In this document: positions 19,605 to 33,270 of the stretch, piece by piece
Numbering within the stretch: position 1 is the stretch's first letter
Layout of the letters: each line of letters starts with the position of its first letter
Source: an endosymbiont of unidentified scaly snail isolate Monju
GTDB taxonomy: Bacteria; Pseudomonadota; Gammaproteobacteria; Chromatiales; Chromatiaceae
Assembly (NCBI RefSeq): GCF_000801295.1
Contig: NZ_AP012978.1
Location: forward strand, 1,488,001-1,552,000
DNA: 64,000 bases
Direction of reading: 5' to 3'
The notes under the pieces: model-generated
What the model was told of the DNA's origin: nothing
What the model saw: only the letters and a program-made list of their open reading frames with translations
The model's database searches: none
Made by a program: the position numbers and the translations under genes

Positions 19605-20918
19605 TCAATTCTGCGCCTGTTGCTCGGGGTTCATCACCTCGGAGAATGTGCGCTTGTCTTCCTTGACCTCGACCTGTTCGAGCACCCAGTCCACAACCTT
19701 GTTCTCGAGCACCAGGTTCTCGAGCGAGGCCCGCTGCTGCGGGTTGTTCAAATAATAGTCCACGACTTCCTGCGGGTCTTCGTAGGACTGCGCCAGCTGC
19801 TCGATCATTTGACGCACGTCGTCCTCGGAGGCCTCGAGGCCCTGCTTGTCGATGATCTCGCCGACCAGCAGCCCCAGGTGTACCCGCACCCGCGCCTGCC
19901 CCTCGAACAGGCTCGCCGGCAGGTCCAGCGACGACTGCTGCCCGCGCGCCTGCATGTCGGCCATGGCCTGCTGCTTCATGCGCTCGGCCTCCTGCTTGAC
20001 CATCGCATCGGGGACCTCGACGGGATTGGCCTCGCGCAGCAGGGCCATGACATTGTCCTTGGCCAGGCCCGACAGCTTCTGCGCCAGCTCGGTCTCCATG
20101 TTCTTGCGCACCTCGGCGCGCAGGGCCTCCTCGGTGCCCTCTTCAACGCCGAAGTCCTTGACGAACTGCTCGTCGATCTCGGGCAGACGGGCCTCGAGCA
20201 CCTTGCGCACCGTGATCTCGAAGCTGGCGGGCTTGCCGGCCAGGTGCTCGGCCCGGTAATCCTCGGGGAAGGTGACCTCCACGGTGCGGGTCTCGCCAGC
20301 CTTGGCGCCCAGCAGGCCGGATTCGAAGCCATCGATCATGGAGCCGGAACCCAGCACCAGCGGCACGTCCTCGGCAGTGCCGCCTTCGAAGGCCTCGCCG
20401 TCGATGAAGCCCTTGAAGTCGATGTGCACGGTATCGCCGTCCTGCGCAGCACGATCGACCTCTTCCCAGCTCTGACGCTGGCGGCGCAGCTTGTCGATCA
20501 TCTCGTCCACGTCCGCCTCGGTCACCTCGGCCACCGGCTTGACGACCTCCTTGCCGGACAGGTCGGCCAGCTCGATCTCGGGCATCACCTGGAAGGTGGC
20601 GGTGTAGCTCAGACCACCTTCCTCGGCGGCATCGCGCAGCTCGATGCTGGGATCACCGACCGGGGCCACGTTGGACTGCTCGGCCGCCTCGTAGAAGGTG
20701 GCCTGGATCAGGTCGCCATAAACCTCCTGACGCACCTGGTCACCAAAACGCTGGCGCACCACGCGCACCGGCACCTTGCCGGGACGGAAGCCATCGAGAC
20801 GAATATTCTTCGCCAGCTCGGTGAGCTTCTTCTCCACCTCGGTCTCGACCTGCTCTTTCGGCAGATCCACCAACAGACGCCTTTCCAGGCCCTCGCCAGA
20901 CTCAACAGAAACTTGCAT
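19605..20918 (-). CDS. tig: Trigger factor (ribosome-associated peptidyl-prolyl isomerase)
   Basis: A 437-residue chaperone. The N-terminal ribosome-binding domain carries the signature GFRPGKVP at about residue 43, an FKBP-type PPIase domain lies around residues 150-245 (VDRAAQDGDTVHIDFKGFID), and the C-terminal helical arms end in MNPEQQAQN. It binds nascent chains at the tunnel exit. GGAGAATG precedes the ATG at 20918. It heads the tig-clpP-clpX-lon series. Confidence 0.98.
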   Translation of the reverse strand: MQVSVESGEGLERRLLVDLPKEQVETEVEKKLTELAKNIRLDGFRPGKVPVRVVRQRFGDQVRQEVYGDLIQATFYEAAEQSNVAPVGDPSIELRDAAEEGGLSYTATFQVMPEIELADLSGKEVVKPVAEVTEADVDEMIDKLRRQRQSWEEVDRAAQDGDTVHIDFKGFIDGEAFEGGTAEDVPLVLGSGSMIDGFESGLLGAKAGETRTVEVTFPEDYRAEHLAGKPASFEITVRKVLEARLPEIDEQFVKDFGVEEGTEEALRAEVRKNMETELAQKLSGLAKDNVMALLREANPVEVPDAMVKQEAERMKQQAMADMQARGQQSSLDLPASLFEGQARVRVHLGLLVGEIIDKQGLEASEDDVRQMIEQLAQSYEDPQEVVDYYLNNPQQRASLENLVLENKVVDWVLEQVEVKEDKRTFSEVMNPEQQAQN

Positions 20919-21015
20919 GAAACATTCTCCGGCAGCCCTGACTGCCCATATCGGTTCAAATTACGGGTGATCCAGTATCGGGGAGAATCCCCGGGGAATG
21001 CCCCGAACAGCCCAC

Positions 21016-21035
21016 GGGCCGCGAGAGCGCGGCCC
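21016..21035. other. Strong GC hairpin in the 306-bp tRNA-Leu to tig spacer
   Basis: GGGCCGCG-AGAG-CGCGGCCC forms a perfect 8-bp stem with a 4-base loop and has no T tract on either strand, so it is not a typical terminator. The rest of this 306-bp spacer holds no gene that I can see; it should contain the tig promoter. Confidence 0.5.
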
Positions 21036-21224
21036 GGAGTCACTCGATACATCCCCAAGGAACCTCCGAACGCGTCGTGACCCGGAATCCTGACGCCGGC
21101 CTGCACCAGTTCCGCGTTGCGAATCTTCGCAATAGCAGGCTATTACGTGCGATTCGCGCCGTGAACCGACGCATTCCAACGCCAATCTCCCCGATCCAGA
21201 CCTGTCCGGAGGTTCCTTGAATCC

Positions 21225-21309
21225 TGGTGCGAAAGGAGAGACTCGAACTCTCACGGGTTGCCCCACTGGAACCTAAATCCAGCGCGTCTACCAGTTCCGC
21301 CACTTTCGC
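21225..21309 (-). tRNA. tRNA-Leu (TAG)
   Basis: An 85-nt class II tRNA with encoded CCA. The acceptor stem GCGAAAG pairs with CTTTCGC, the anticodon stem-loop CTGGATTTAGGTTCCAG carries TAG, there is a long variable arm, and the T arm is GAGTTCGAGTCTC. It lies upstream of tig, as in many gammaproteobacteria. Confidence 0.97.
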
Positions 21310-21374
21310 ATCCACCGCTCGTCGCGGGAAACGCCTAGTATACAATACCTGCCTTGTCGACATAGCCCGATCCC

Positions 21375-22253
21375 ATGCGCGTATTCCTTGCCTTCGTCCT
21401 GTACCTGGTCGCCTGCATGGCCACCTCGGCGCTGCTCCTGCCCTGGCTGCAGCCCCTGTTCCACGCCACCTTCGGTGCCACGCCCGACCGCGCCCTGTAC
21501 CGTTTCGGCATGCTGCTGATGTTCCTCGGCCTGCCGCTGCTGGCACGCGCCCTGGATCTGCGCGATCGCCAGACCCTGGGCCTGGCCACCGGCCCGGAAG
21601 GCTGGCGCCGCCCGCTGGGCCTGGGACTGCTCTGGGGACTGGGCATGCTCGGGGCAGTACTCGGGCTGCTGATGGCCAGCGGAATACGCTACCTGGCACC
21701 CGGGACGCTGTCGGCAGGCAGCCTGTTCTCGGCGGCGCTCGCCGGCCTGGGCTCCGGCCTGGCCGTCGGCCTGATCGAGGAATTCTTCTTTCGCGGCGCC
21801 CTGCAGGGCGGCATGCGCCGATCGCAGGGTTTGTGGCCCACCGCCCTGGCCATCGGCCTGTTCTACGCGGTGGTGCACTTCATCCGCCCCACGCCCCTGC
21901 CCCCGGAGACCCCGCTGACCGTCACCAGCGCCCTGGGCATGCTCGGCGGCGGGCTGGCGCAGCTCACGCAATTCGGCGAGTACGCCGACAGCTTCGCCAC
22001 CCTGGTCATCGCCGGAATCTTCCTCAGCCTGACCCGCGAGCGCACCGGCGCCATCTGGTTCGCCATTGGCGCGCATGCCGGATGGGTCATGGTGATCCGG
22101 ATCGCCAAGCGGCTGACCAACACCGATCACCAGTCACCCTGGATCGGCCTGATCGGCGACTACGACAACATCACCGGCTGGCTGGCCAGCGGGGTGTTGC
22201 TGGCAGGTGTTTTGCTCTATGCACGGCGCGCTTCTGCCACCAGTTCGACATGA
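21375..22253 (+). CDS. CPBP-family intramembrane metalloprotease (CAAX protease-like)
   Basis: A 292-residue integral membrane protein with about eight hydrophobic helices. The Abi/CPBP motifs are present: EEFFFRGAL (motif 1, about residues 136-144), FYAVVHFIRP (motif 2) and AIGAHAGWV (motif 4). These supply the Glu-Glu and His residues of a glutamic-type intramembrane protease. Bacterial members act in membrane-protein processing or stress; the substrate is unknown. It is divergent from tRNA-Leu and stands alone. Confidence 0.9.
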   Translation: MRVFLAFVLYLVACMATSALLLPWLQPLFHATFGATPDRALYRFGMLLMFLGLPLLARALDLRDRQTLGLATGPEGWRRPLGLGLLWGLGMLGAVLGLLMASGIRYLAPGTLSAGSLFSAALAGLGSGLAVGLIEEFFFRGALQGGMRRSQGLWPTALAIGLFYAVVHFIRPTPLPPETPLTVTSALGMLGGGLAQLTQFGEYADSFATLVIAGIFLSLTRERTGAIWFAIGAHAGWVMVIRIAKRLTNTDHQSPWIGLIGDYDNITGWLASGVLLAGVLLYARRASATSST

Positions 22254-22296
22254 TCCTCACCCGGGAAACTGGCGATTCCAGCCTGGCACAACGTTC

Positions 22297-22336
22297 TTGA
22301 TTTGTTCTCCCCGTGTGCTAGCATGAGGAGAACAAA
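22297..22336 (+). promoter_or_regulatory. Promoter overlapped by a 10-bp perfect inverted repeat
   Basis: TTGATT (22297-22302) and TAGCAT (22319-22324) are separated by 16 bp and resemble -35 and -10 boxes. TTTGTTCTCC (22301-22310) is the perfect inverted copy of GGAGAACAAA (22327-22336), so the arms flank the -10 region as an operator would. It is 25 bp upstream of the small gene at 22361. The repressor, if any, is unknown. Confidence 0.45.
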
Positions 22337-22360
22337 CAAAGAACGAGCGTGGAGGACACC

Positions 22361-22531
22361 ATGAAATCCGATAGCCGCTATGTCATGCACGATCAGGTCC
22401 GCGGTCTGGTTCCCGATCTGATGCGATTCGACGCCCAGGGCGGGCGACGACTGAGAAACACCTTCGGCGAGCTGCTTCTGTTCGCACTGGCCACCCTCGC
22501 CTACCTGCTCGCCCTGGGGCTCAGCAACTGA
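22361..22531 (+). CDS. Small single-pass membrane protein, 56 aa
   Basis: No family recognised. The protein is MKSDSRYVMHDQVRGLVPDL followed by FDAQGGRRLRNTFGELL and one C-terminal transmembrane helix (FALATLAYLLALGL). GGAGGACACC lies directly upstream of the ATG at 22361, which is why I prefer it to a GTG 12 bases earlier that would overlap the Shine-Dalgarno. A promoter with a palindromic operator precedes it and a terminator follows, so it is probably a regulated monocistronic unit. Confidence 0.7.
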   Translation: MKSDSRYVMHDQVRGLVPDLMRFDAQGGRRLRNTFGELLLFALATLAYLLALGLSN

Positions 22532-22655
22532 ATCCCGTTTCCCTGTCATTTCGACCAGAAGAGACAGAATCGACCCTGCGGCCTGGTCTCCCGGGAAGCT
22601 GAAAAAGCGCACTTTCTCCTCCCCCATGGCACAATGGGTAAAGGGCGCCCCTCCT

Positions 22656-22688
22656 GGCCTCTCCCCGCAAGCGGGGGAGAGGCCTTTT
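22656..22688 (+). terminator. Terminator-like hairpin of the CCTCTCCCC repeat type
   Basis: GGCCTCTCCCC pairs with GGGGAGAGGCC around a short loop and is followed by TTTT. It lies between the small membrane gene and the convergent ihfB, and shares sequence with hairpins near 27290, 27340 and 59466. Confidence 0.7.
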
Positions 22689-22708
22689 CAGAGGTTTTCC
22701 CAGACGCT

Positions 22709-23017
22709 TCAGGATGTCTCTTCCTGTGGCGACTGGTAGTTCTTGTTGACCCGCTCGCGCAATTCCTTGCCGGGCTTGAAGTGCGGCACGTACTTGCCTG
22801 CCAGTTGCACCGCCTCGCCGGTCTTAGGGTTGCGCCCGATGCGCGGCGGCCGGTAATGCAGGGAGAAGCTGCCGAATCCCCGGATCTCGATCCGGTTACC
22901 AGTGGCCAGCGCCTGACTCATCTGTTCGATCATGCACTTGACCGCCAGTTCAACATCCTTGTACGCCAGATGGCTCTGCTCCCTGGCAATGACTTCGATC
23001 AGTTCCGACTTGGTCAT
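22709..23017 (-). CDS. ihfB: Integration host factor subunit beta
   Basis: A 102-residue HU/IHF-fold protein beginning [14 protein letters not shown]. It carries the signature [20 protein letters not shown] and [20 protein letters not shown], matching IHF-beta rather than HU. With IhfA it sharply bends DNA at specific sites. The ATG at 23017 is the homologous start. It lies downstream of rpsA, the usual order, with a strong intergenic hairpin between them. Confidence 0.97.
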   Translation of the reverse strand: MTKSELIEVIAREQSHLAYKDVELAVKCMIEQMSQALATGNRIEIRGFGSFSLHYRPPRIGRNPKTGEAVQLAGKYVPHFKPGKELRERVNKNYQSPQEETS

Positions 23018-23037
23018 TACGTGTTTCCCGATGATGT

Positions 23038-23063
23038 GGCGGGGCAGCGCAAGCTGCCCCGCC
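23038..23063. other. Perfect 10-bp stem hairpin between rpsA and ihfB
   Basis: GGCGGGGCAG pairs with CTGCCCCGCC around CGCAAG. No T tract follows on the minus strand, so it may stabilise the rpsA 3' end or tune read-through into ihfB instead of terminating. Confidence 0.55.
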
Positions 23064-23083
23064 AATGCAGCTCAGACTGTTCC

Positions 23084-24763
23084 TTACTTGTCGGCGTCGA
23101 GCTGCTCCTTGAGCAGATCGGCCATGGAGGTCTTGCCGGCCGAGCTCGCATCGCTGTTGTACTGCGAGATGAGCGCCTTTTCCTCTTCGTAGTCCTTGGC
23201 CTTGATCGACAGGCTGATGCTGCGGTTGCGACGATCGACGCCCATGAACTTGGCCTCGATCTCGTCGCCTTCCTTCAGCACGCTGCGTGCATCCTCGACA
23301 CGGTCACGCGACAGGTCGGAGGCCCGGATGTAACCTTCCACACCCTCGTCCAGTTCGACGATGGCACCCTTGGCATCGACCTCGCGCACGATACCCTTGA
23401 CGATGGCGCCCTTGTCGTGGGTGGCCAGCCAGGTGGAGAAGGGGTCCTTGTCGAGCTGCTTGATGCCCAGGGAGATACGCTCGCGCTCGGGATCGACCGC
23501 CGCCAGCACCACGGTTTCGATCTCCTGACCCTTCTTGTAGTTGCGGATCTCGTCCTCGCCGGTGTCGTCCCAGGAGATGTCCGACAGGTGGACCAGGCCG
23601 TCGATGCCGCCGTCCAGGCCGATGAAGATACCGAAATCGGTGATCGACTTGATGACGCCGGTGACATGATCGCCCTTCTTGTAGCGCTCGCCGAACTCTT
23701 CCCAGGGGTTGGGCTGGCACTGCTTCATGCCCAGCGAGATGCGGCGACGCTCCTCGTCGATGTCGAGCACCACCACTTCGACTTCCTGACCCAGGGTGAC
23801 CACCTTGCTGGGATGGACGTTCTTGTTGGTCCAGTCCATCTCGGAGACGTGCACCAGGCCCTCGACGCCGTCTTCGATCTCGACGAAGGCGCCGTAGTCG
23901 GCAATGTTGGTGACCTTGCCGAACAGGCGGGTACCCTCGGGATAACGACGGGTGATGTTGACCCAGGGGTCTTCACCCAGCTGCTTCAGGCCGAGGGAGA
24001 CGCGCATCTTCTCGCGGTCGAACTTGAGTACCTTGACCTCGATCTCGTCACCGATCTCGACCACCTCGGAGGGGTGCTTGACCCGCTTCCAGGCCATGTC
24101 GGTGATGTGCAGCAGGCCATCGATGCCGCCCAGGTCCACGAAAGCACCGTAGTCGGTGAGGTTCTTGACCACACCCTTGACCACCTGGCCCTCGGCCAGG
24201 TTGGCGAGCAGCTTCTCGCGCTCTTCGCTGTATTCCTTCTCGACCACGGCACGACGCGAGACCACCACGTTGTTGCGCTTCTGGTCCAGCTTGATGACCT
24301 TGAACTCGAGGTCCTTGCCCTCGAGATAGGAGGTGTCGCGCACCGGGCGCACATCGACCAGCGAACCCGGCAGGAAGGCACGGATCTCGTCCAGCTCGAC
24401 GGTGAAGCCGCCCTTGACCTTGCCGTTGATGCGGCCGACCACGATCTCGTCGTTTTCGAAAGCCTTCTCGAGCTTCCGCCACGCATAGTGGCGCTTGGCC
24501 TTCTCGCGCGACAGGCGGGTCGCGCCGAAACCATCCTCCACGGCCTCGAGGGCCACTTCGACCTGATCACCCGGCTTGACCTCGACGTTGCCATCCTTGT
24601 CGGTGAACTGACTGATCGGGATGCGGCCCTCGGACTTGAGGCCGGCATTGACGATCACTTCGTCGCCGTCGATGGCGACCACAGTGCCGATGACGATGCC
24701 ACCGGGCTGGAGGTTGGTGCTGTTGAGGCTCTCTTCGAAGAGCTCGGCAAAACTTTCTGACAT
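23084..24763 (-). CDS. rpsA: 30S ribosomal protein S1
   Basis: A 559-residue protein of six S1 (OB-fold) repeats. The repeats show the recurring GxVxxxxxxGAFV pattern, for example [40 protein letters not shown] and [20 protein letters not shown]. It recruits mRNA to the 30S subunit during initiation. The length equals that of E. coli S1. It follows cmk by 154 bp and precedes ihfB. No strong Shine-Dalgarno precedes the ATG at 24763; S1 mRNAs are often translated from structured leaders and autoregulated. Confidence 0.98.
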   Translation of the reverse strand: MSESFAELFEESLNSTNLQPGGIVIGTVVAIDGDEVIVNAGLKSEGRIPISQFTDKDGNVEVKPGDQVEVALEAVEDGFGATRLSREKAKRHYAWRKLEKAFENDEIVVGRINGKVKGGFTVELDEIRAFLPGSLVDVRPVRDTSYLEGKDLEFKVIKLDQKRNNVVVSRRAVVEKEYSEEREKLLANLAEGQVVKGVVKNLTDYGAFVDLGGIDGLLHITDMAWKRVKHPSEVVEIGDEIEVKVLKFDREKMRVSLGLKQLGEDPWVNITRRYPEGTRLFGKVTNIADYGAFVEIEDGVEGLVHVSEMDWTNKNVHPSKVVTLGQEVEVVVLDIDEERRRISLGMKQCQPNPWEEFGERYKKGDHVTGVIKSITDFGIFIGLDGGIDGLVHLSDISWDDTGEDEIRNYKKGQEIETVVLAAVDPERERISLGIKQLDKDPFSTWLATHDKGAIVKGIVREVDAKGAIVELDEGVEGYIRASDLSRDRVEDARSVLKEGDEIEAKFMGVDRRNRSISLSIKAKDYEEEKALISQYNSDASSAGKTSMADLLKEQLDADK

Positions 24764-24917
24764 GTTGAGTTACCCAAGGCCCGTTCGGGCCGAATTCGCC
24801 GCAGCCGAGGCTCCGGCACTGGTTGAAGTTGAACGAACGCAGGCCAGGCGACCTGCCCCCAATGCGTGTCCCTTGCGGAACGCCATAACGAAACAGCCCC
24901 GGCGAACCGGGACCTGC

Positions 24918-25592
24918 TCAATCCACCGACGGCAACACCTCGCGCGCCGCCTGCAGAATACGTTCGACCACCGCATCGATGGTCATGCCGGTCGAATCGA
25001 TGACCAGCGCCCCCGGCGCCGGAACCAATGGCGAAACGGCGCGATTGCGGTCGCGCTCGTCACGTTCACGGATCTCGGCGGCGAGACGATCAATATTAGA
25101 CGATATACCCTTTTCCTTCAACTGCTTATAACGCCTTCTCGCACGTTCCTCGGCGCTGGCGTCGAGAAACACCTTGAGCGGCGCATCGGGGAACACCGCG
25201 GTCCCCATGTCACGTCCGTCGGCCACCAGCCCGGGCGGACGCGCCGCACGCCGCTGCCAGTCGAGCAGGGCCGCGCGCACCTCGGGCATGGCGGCCACCC
25301 GGGAAGCGTTGTTGCCGGCGGTCTCCGAGCGGATCGCCAGGGTCACATCCTCCCCATCGAGAAAGATCCGTCCCTGCTCGAAGCGCACATCGAGATTCGC
25401 CGCGATTTCTGCCGCCTTTTGCGGATTTTCGAAGCCAATCCCTGCCTTTTCGACCGCCAGACCGGTCAGGCGATAAAGCGCCCCCGAATCCAGCACGTGC
25501 CAACCCAGGGCCTTGGCCAGGCGCGCCGAGACGGTGCCCTTGCCCGAGCCACTGGGGCCATCGATGGTGATCACCGGCACCGACTCAGCCAC
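24918..25592 (-). CDS. cmk: Cytidylate kinase
   Basis: A 224-residue NMP kinase that phosphorylates CMP and dCMP. The P-loop is [20 protein letters not shown]; the CMP-binding region has [20 protein letters not shown] and [16 protein letters not shown]. Translation starts with GTG at 25592, preceded by GAGGTGAACG, and overlaps the aroA stop by 8 bases, giving coupled translation. The order aroA-cmk-rpsA-ihfB is conserved in gammaproteobacteria. Confidence 0.97.
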   Translation of the reverse strand: MAESVPVITIDGPSGSGKGTVSARLAKALGWHVLDSGALYRLTGLAVEKAGIGFENPQKAAEIAANLDVRFEQGRIFLDGEDVTLAIRSETAGNNASRVAAMPEVRAALLDWQRRAARPPGLVADGRDMGTAVFPDAPLKVFLDASAEERARRRYKQLKEKGISSNIDRLAAEIRERDERDRNRAVSPLVPAPGALVIDSTGMTIDAVVERILQAAREVLPSVD

Positions 25593-26898
25593 CGTTCACC
25601 TCGATGGCCAGGCCGGTAGCCCCTGCCAGTTCGACAAAGCCGGGGAAGGAAGTGTTCACGTTGGCGCAGTCATCGATCAGGATCTCGCCGTCGGCACGCA
25701 ATGCGGCCATGGCAAAGGCCATGGCGATGCGGTGGTCGCCATGGCTGTCCACCCGGCCGCCACCGATGCGCCCGCCGCGGATCACGATGCCATCGGGCGT
25801 CGGCCGGGCATCCACCCCCAGCGCCTGCAGGCCGTCGGCCATCACCTGGATGCGGTCGGACTCCTTGACCCGCAGCTCCTCGGCGCCGGTGAGCACAGTC
25901 TCGCCCTCGGCGCAGGCCGCGGCGACGAACAGCGCGGGAAACTCGTCGATCGCCAGCGGCACCAGCGCCTCGTCGATGCGAATGCCCTTCAGGGGCGTAC
26001 TGCGCACCCGCAGATCGGCCACCGGCTCGCCACCGACCACGCGCTCGTTGCTCACCGTGATGTCCGCCCCCATGGCGCGCAGGATATGAATGACGCCGTC
26101 ACGGGTCGGGTTCATGCCCACGTGTCTCAGCGTGAGGTCGGAGCCCTCGGCGATACTCGCGCCGACGAGGAAAAAGGCCGCCGAGGAGATGTCCGACGGT
26201 ACGTCGATGTCGCAGGCGACCAGACGACCACCACCACGCACCCCGCGCCGCGGCCCGTCGATCATCACCTCGTAGCCGAAACCCTGGAGCATGCGCTCGG
26301 TGTGATCGCGCGTGGGTGCAGGCTCGCTCACCCAGGTCTCACCTTCGGCATACAACCCGGCCAGCAGCAGGCAGGACTTCACCTGGGCACTGGCCACCGG
26401 CATGGCGTAGTCGATGCCACGCAGACCGTCCACCGGACGGATCACCAGTGGCGCGGTGCCCTTCGGCGTGGTGTTGATCTCGGCACCCATGCGCGCCAGC
26501 GGCTCGGTGACCCGCTTCATGGGACGGCGCGACAGGGAGTTATCGCCGATCAGGGTGACCTCGAACCCCTGCCCCGCCAGCAACCCGGCCAGCAGGCGCA
26601 TCGAGGTGCCCGAATTGCCCAGGTCCAGTGGCACGTCGGGTGCACTCAGCCCGTGCATGCCCACACCGTGAATGGTTACCCGACCGTCCTCGGGACCCTC
26701 GATCTCGACCCCCATGGCACGAAAGGCATTCAACGTGGCCAGCGCGTCCTCTCCCTCGAGAAAACCCTGCACCCGCGTCGTGCCCTCGGCCAGCGAACCG
26801 AGCATGATGGAACGGTGAGAAATGGACTTGTCGCCTGGCACGCGGACATCGCCGCGCAGACGACCACCGGGCTGCACCCTGAACTGAATGGAAGACAC
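25585..26898 (-). CDS. aroA: 3-phosphoshikimate 1-carboxyvinyltransferase (EPSP synthase)
   Basis: A 437-residue enzyme of the shikimate pathway that transfers enolpyruvate from PEP to shikimate 3-phosphate. [19 protein letters not shown] near residue 21 and [20 protein letters not shown] are the substrate-binding signatures, and [16 protein letters not shown] is the C-terminal signature. The alpha region has LGNSGTS, as in class II-like Pseudomonas/Bacillus enzymes. No ATG precedes the homologous start; I chose the GTG at 26898 ([16 protein letters not shown]). Farther upstream only TTG or CTG codons exist. Confidence 0.95.
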   Translation of the reverse strand: MSSIQFRVQPGGRLRGDVRVPGDKSISHRSIMLGSLAEGTTRVQGFLEGEDALATLNAFRAMGVEIEGPEDGRVTIHGVGMHGLSAPDVPLDLGNSGTSMRLLAGLLAGQGFEVTLIGDNSLSRRPMKRVTEPLARMGAEINTTPKGTAPLVIRPVDGLRGIDYAMPVASAQVKSCLLLAGLYAEGETWVSEPAPTRDHTERMLQGFGYEVMIDGPRRGVRGGGRLVACDIDVPSDISSAAFFLVGASIAEGSDLTLRHVGMNPTRDGVIHILRAMGADITVSNERVVGGEPVADLRVRSTPLKGIRIDEALVPLAIDEFPALFVAAACAEGETVLTGAEELRVKESDRIQVMADGLQALGVDARPTPDGIVIRGGRIGGGRVDSHGDHRIAMAFAMAALRADGEILIDDCANVNTSFPGFVELAGATGLAIEVNGG

Positions 26899-27031
26899 GC
26901 TCTCTAGGCCCTGCAGGATCACGGAAGGCCGCAAAGGCTAGCGCCCGCCCGTGGCAATTACAAGCCGACCCAGTAGCAAAGGGTCTTGACCACCCTCCTG
27001 CTGCTCAGTAATATTCGCGGCCTCAAGCCAC

Positions 27032-27106
27032 TCCCCTGTGGCGCAGCGGTAGCGCAGCGGACTGTTAATCCGTTGGTCGTTGGTTCGAATCCAACCGGGG
27101 GAGCCA
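27032..27106 (+). tRNA. tRNA-Asn (GTT)
   Basis: A 75-nt gene with encoded CCA. TCCCCTG pairs with CGGGGGA (one G-T pair), the anticodon loop ACTGTTAATC carries GTT, and the T arm is GTTGGTTCGAATCCAAC. It is followed by a terminator. Confidence 0.97.
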
Positions 27107-27113
27107 TACACAG

Positions 27114-27139
27114 AGCCCGGCCAAAGCGCCGGGCTTTTT
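27114..27139 (+). terminator. Rho-independent terminator of tRNA-Asn
   Basis: AGCCCGGC pairs with GCCGGGCT around a short loop, followed by TTTTT, 8 bp after the tRNA end. Confidence 0.95.
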
Positions 27140-27151
27140 CATGCCCCCACA

Positions 27152-27176
27152 CCCCGGTTGGGTTCGAACCAACGAC
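27152..27176 (-). repeat. Inverted partial copy of the tRNA-Asn 3' half
   Basis: The 25 bases at 27152-27176, read on the minus strand, repeat 27076-27100 of tRNA-Asn (anticodon-side end of the variable loop, whole T arm and acceptor start) with one mismatch. No acceptor, D arm or anticodon arm can be built around it, so it is not a second tRNA. It looks like the scar of an integration or duplication at the tRNA. Confidence 0.75.
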
Positions 27177-27374
27177 GTTCCGGAATGGCGGTTCGACAAC
27201 GGCGCAGCCGTTGGTCGCGCGCAGCATGGGGTAGAGGCCGCCCGGGATGAGGAAGGTGTCGATTCCTGGCCATGCCGGGAGGCCCCTCCCCGCAAGCAGG
27301 GAGGGGGCCGTTCTCCCTGGTTGCCGAAGGTTCACCCCTCCCCCGCTCGCGGGGGAGGCCGGGAGGGGGAGAAG

Positions 27375-28322
27375 CTACTCCGCCAGCGATTCCGCCTCCA
27401 TCGAGAGATAGACGTTGTAGGCGTTGACGCGATGCGCTGCCTCGAAGGCCGGCAACTGCGAGAATTCCGACCAGTCGGCGGATTCGAAGGCGGTCTTGAA
27501 GTCTTCCATTTCCTCGACCGCAGCGCCCATCACCTCGCGCAAACGCTGCAGATAGCGCCGGGTCAGCGTGATGGCGGCGGCAGGGTTGCGTGCCGCGGGG
27601 CCATGCCCTGGCACCAGAGCGACAATCCCCTTGCTCTCGAAGCCTTCCAGGGTATCCAGCCAGTGCTTCGTGTCGGCATCGCCAACGAAGGGCACGCGCC
27701 CCTCGAAGATGATGTCGCCGGAATACAGCACGCGGTCGGGGGTGACGAACACCGTCATGTCGCCATCGGAATGCGCCTTGCCGAGGTAATTCAGGCGAAA
27801 GCCCACGCCCCCCAGTTCGAACTGCTCCACCCCGTCCACGATGCGATCCGGCAATACCAGGCGGGTATCGTCGTCCACCCAGGGAAACAGCGAGACCCGG
27901 CGCTCTTCCAGGCGGTTGATCGCGGCGTCCGAATCCAGGTATTCGAATACCCCCTGCGGCGCGATGATCTCCGCGCCTTCGTCCTTGAACACCTGCAAGC
28001 CATAGATGTGATCGGCATGGTAGTGGGTGAGGATCACCTTCACGACCGGCTGGTCGGTGATGCCGGCGATCAGGCCACGCAGCTTCTCGGCCAGCGAGGG
28101 CGAGCCCAGGCTGTCGATCACCACCACGCCGGCATCGGTGACCACGAAGCCGGCGTTGGAAATGAAGCCCTTGTTCTCGGTCGCTGCCCCGGCAGCCCCC
28201 TGCACATAGTAGCTGTGCGGCCCCACCTGCCGGACCTGCATGTCCACATCGACCGGGGCATAACGGGTGGCCGCCCAGGCCAGTACGGGCAGCAACAGGA
28301 GCAGCTTGAACAGTGACTTCAT
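27375..28322 (-). CDS. Exported metallo-beta-lactamase-fold hydrolase
   Basis: A 315-residue protein. The signal peptide MKSLFKLLLLLPVLAWA is followed by an MBL domain with the metal motif THYHADHIYGLQ (HxHxDH), a further His in GKAHSDGDM, Asp in YSGDIIFEG and His in LVPGHGP. It resembles SoxH-like and quinoprotein-associated zinc hydrolases known from sulfur oxidisers and methylotrophs, but the substrate cannot be assigned. GGAGA precedes the ATG at 28322, which lies 4 bp after the tadA stop; the two are likely co-transcribed. Confidence 0.88.
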   Translation of the reverse strand: MKSLFKLLLLLPVLAWAATRYAPVDVDMQVRQVGPHSYYVQGAAGAATENKGFISNAGFVVTDAGVVVIDSLGSPSLAEKLRGLIAGITDQPVVKVILTHYHADHIYGLQVFKDEGAEIIAPQGVFEYLDSDAAINRLEERRVSLFPWVDDDTRLVLPDRIVDGVEQFELGGVGFRLNYLGKAHSDGDMTVFVTPDRVLYSGDIIFEGRVPFVGDADTKHWLDTLEGFESKGIVALVPGHGPAARNPAAAITLTRRYLQRLREVMGAAVEEMEDFKTAFESADWSEFSQLPAFEAAHRVNAYNVYLSMEAESLAE

Positions 28323-28326
28323 GAAT

Positions 28327-30394
<2,068 letters not shown>

Positions 30395-30426
30395 GGCGAT
30401 TCAGATTCAGGGCCGATGAAAGAAAA

Positions 30427-30594
30427 CCACAAAGAGCACAAAGAACACGAAGGCGCTTGCGTTCGCAAACCATTCAGCAGGGAAAGCGTCTCTATCTCCC
30501 CCACTGATCAGACCGTTTCGCAAAGCGGCCCGCCGGAATGGTTCCGTTAAAGGATGCGCCTCCCATTCCTTTGTGTTCTTCGTGCCCTTCGTGG
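30427..30594. repeat. MITE-like element A with 9-bp-periodic terminal inverted repeats
   Basis: The left arm at 30427-30453 is three 9-bp units (CCACAAAGA, GCACAAAGA, ACACGAAGG). The right arm at 30568-30594 is its inverted copy with three mismatches. The total of 168 bp fills most of the guaB-guaA spacer. No protein is encoded. Confidence 0.75.
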
Positions 30595-30627
30595 CAGATC
30601 AGAAAGGTTTCTTCCGCTTCCGACGAC

Positions 30628-32139
<1,512 letters not shown>

Positions 32140-32174
32140 TTATAGGTTTCAGGGAGCTGCCGGTAAACCGCGCC

Positions 32175-32347
32175 CACCGCGAATGTTCGGCCCGAGGACG
32201 GGCCTCCTGCCGCAGGAGCGGCGTCCCCGCCGCGAAGATTCAGCCCGGGGACGGGCCTCCTACGAACCTGCGGGAGTGGCGTCCCCGCCGCGAATGTTCG
32301 GCCTGGGGACGGGCCTCCTACCCTAGGAGCGGCGTCCCCGCCGCGAA
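32175..32347. repeat. REP/BIME-like cluster 4
   Basis: About six alternating units, for example TTCGGCCCGAGG..GGGCCTCC and GGAGCGGCG-TCCC-CGCCGC, between adk and guaB. One unit reads CGGGAGTGGCGTCC, a stem with a G-T pair. Confidence 0.9.
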
Positions 32348-32383
32348 CGCCCACCTTGCCGCAAACGATTCGGCTCGAACAGA

Positions 32384-33121
<738 letters not shown>

Positions 33122-33220
33122 TTATCGGCGCCCGACGAACGCCTCCACCGCGAACGCTCGGGCCTGGGACAGACAGATCTCCTGCCGAATGCCGAACCAG
33201 GAAAAACCACAAAGGACACG

Positions 33221-33248
33221 AAAAAGCCCGGCCGGGGCCGGGCTTTTC
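33221..33248 (-). terminator. Bidirectional terminator after the second adenylate kinase
   Basis: AAAAAGCCCGGCC and GGCCGGGCTTTT form a stem with T tracts on both strands. On the minus strand it follows the 33271 stop by 22 bp. A half-element of the CACARAG repeat (33206-33220) abuts it. Confidence 0.9.
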
Positions 33249-33270
33249 CGAGGCATCGATCGCCTGTCTA

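Noticed and set aside
21016-21035. Terminator for tRNA-Leu
   Set aside because: The hairpin is strong but has no T tract on the minus strand and lies about 190 bp beyond the tRNA.
22634-24760. A 708-codon open frame on the plus strand opposite rpsA
   Set aside because: It is antisense to ribosomal protein S1 and ihfB, with no domain recognisable and Asp/His/Leu-rich shadow composition.
26958-27335. Open frames with GFEPTT and LDSNQRPTD
   Set aside because: A spurious translation of the tRNA-Asn region and its inverted partial copy, well known from many genomes.
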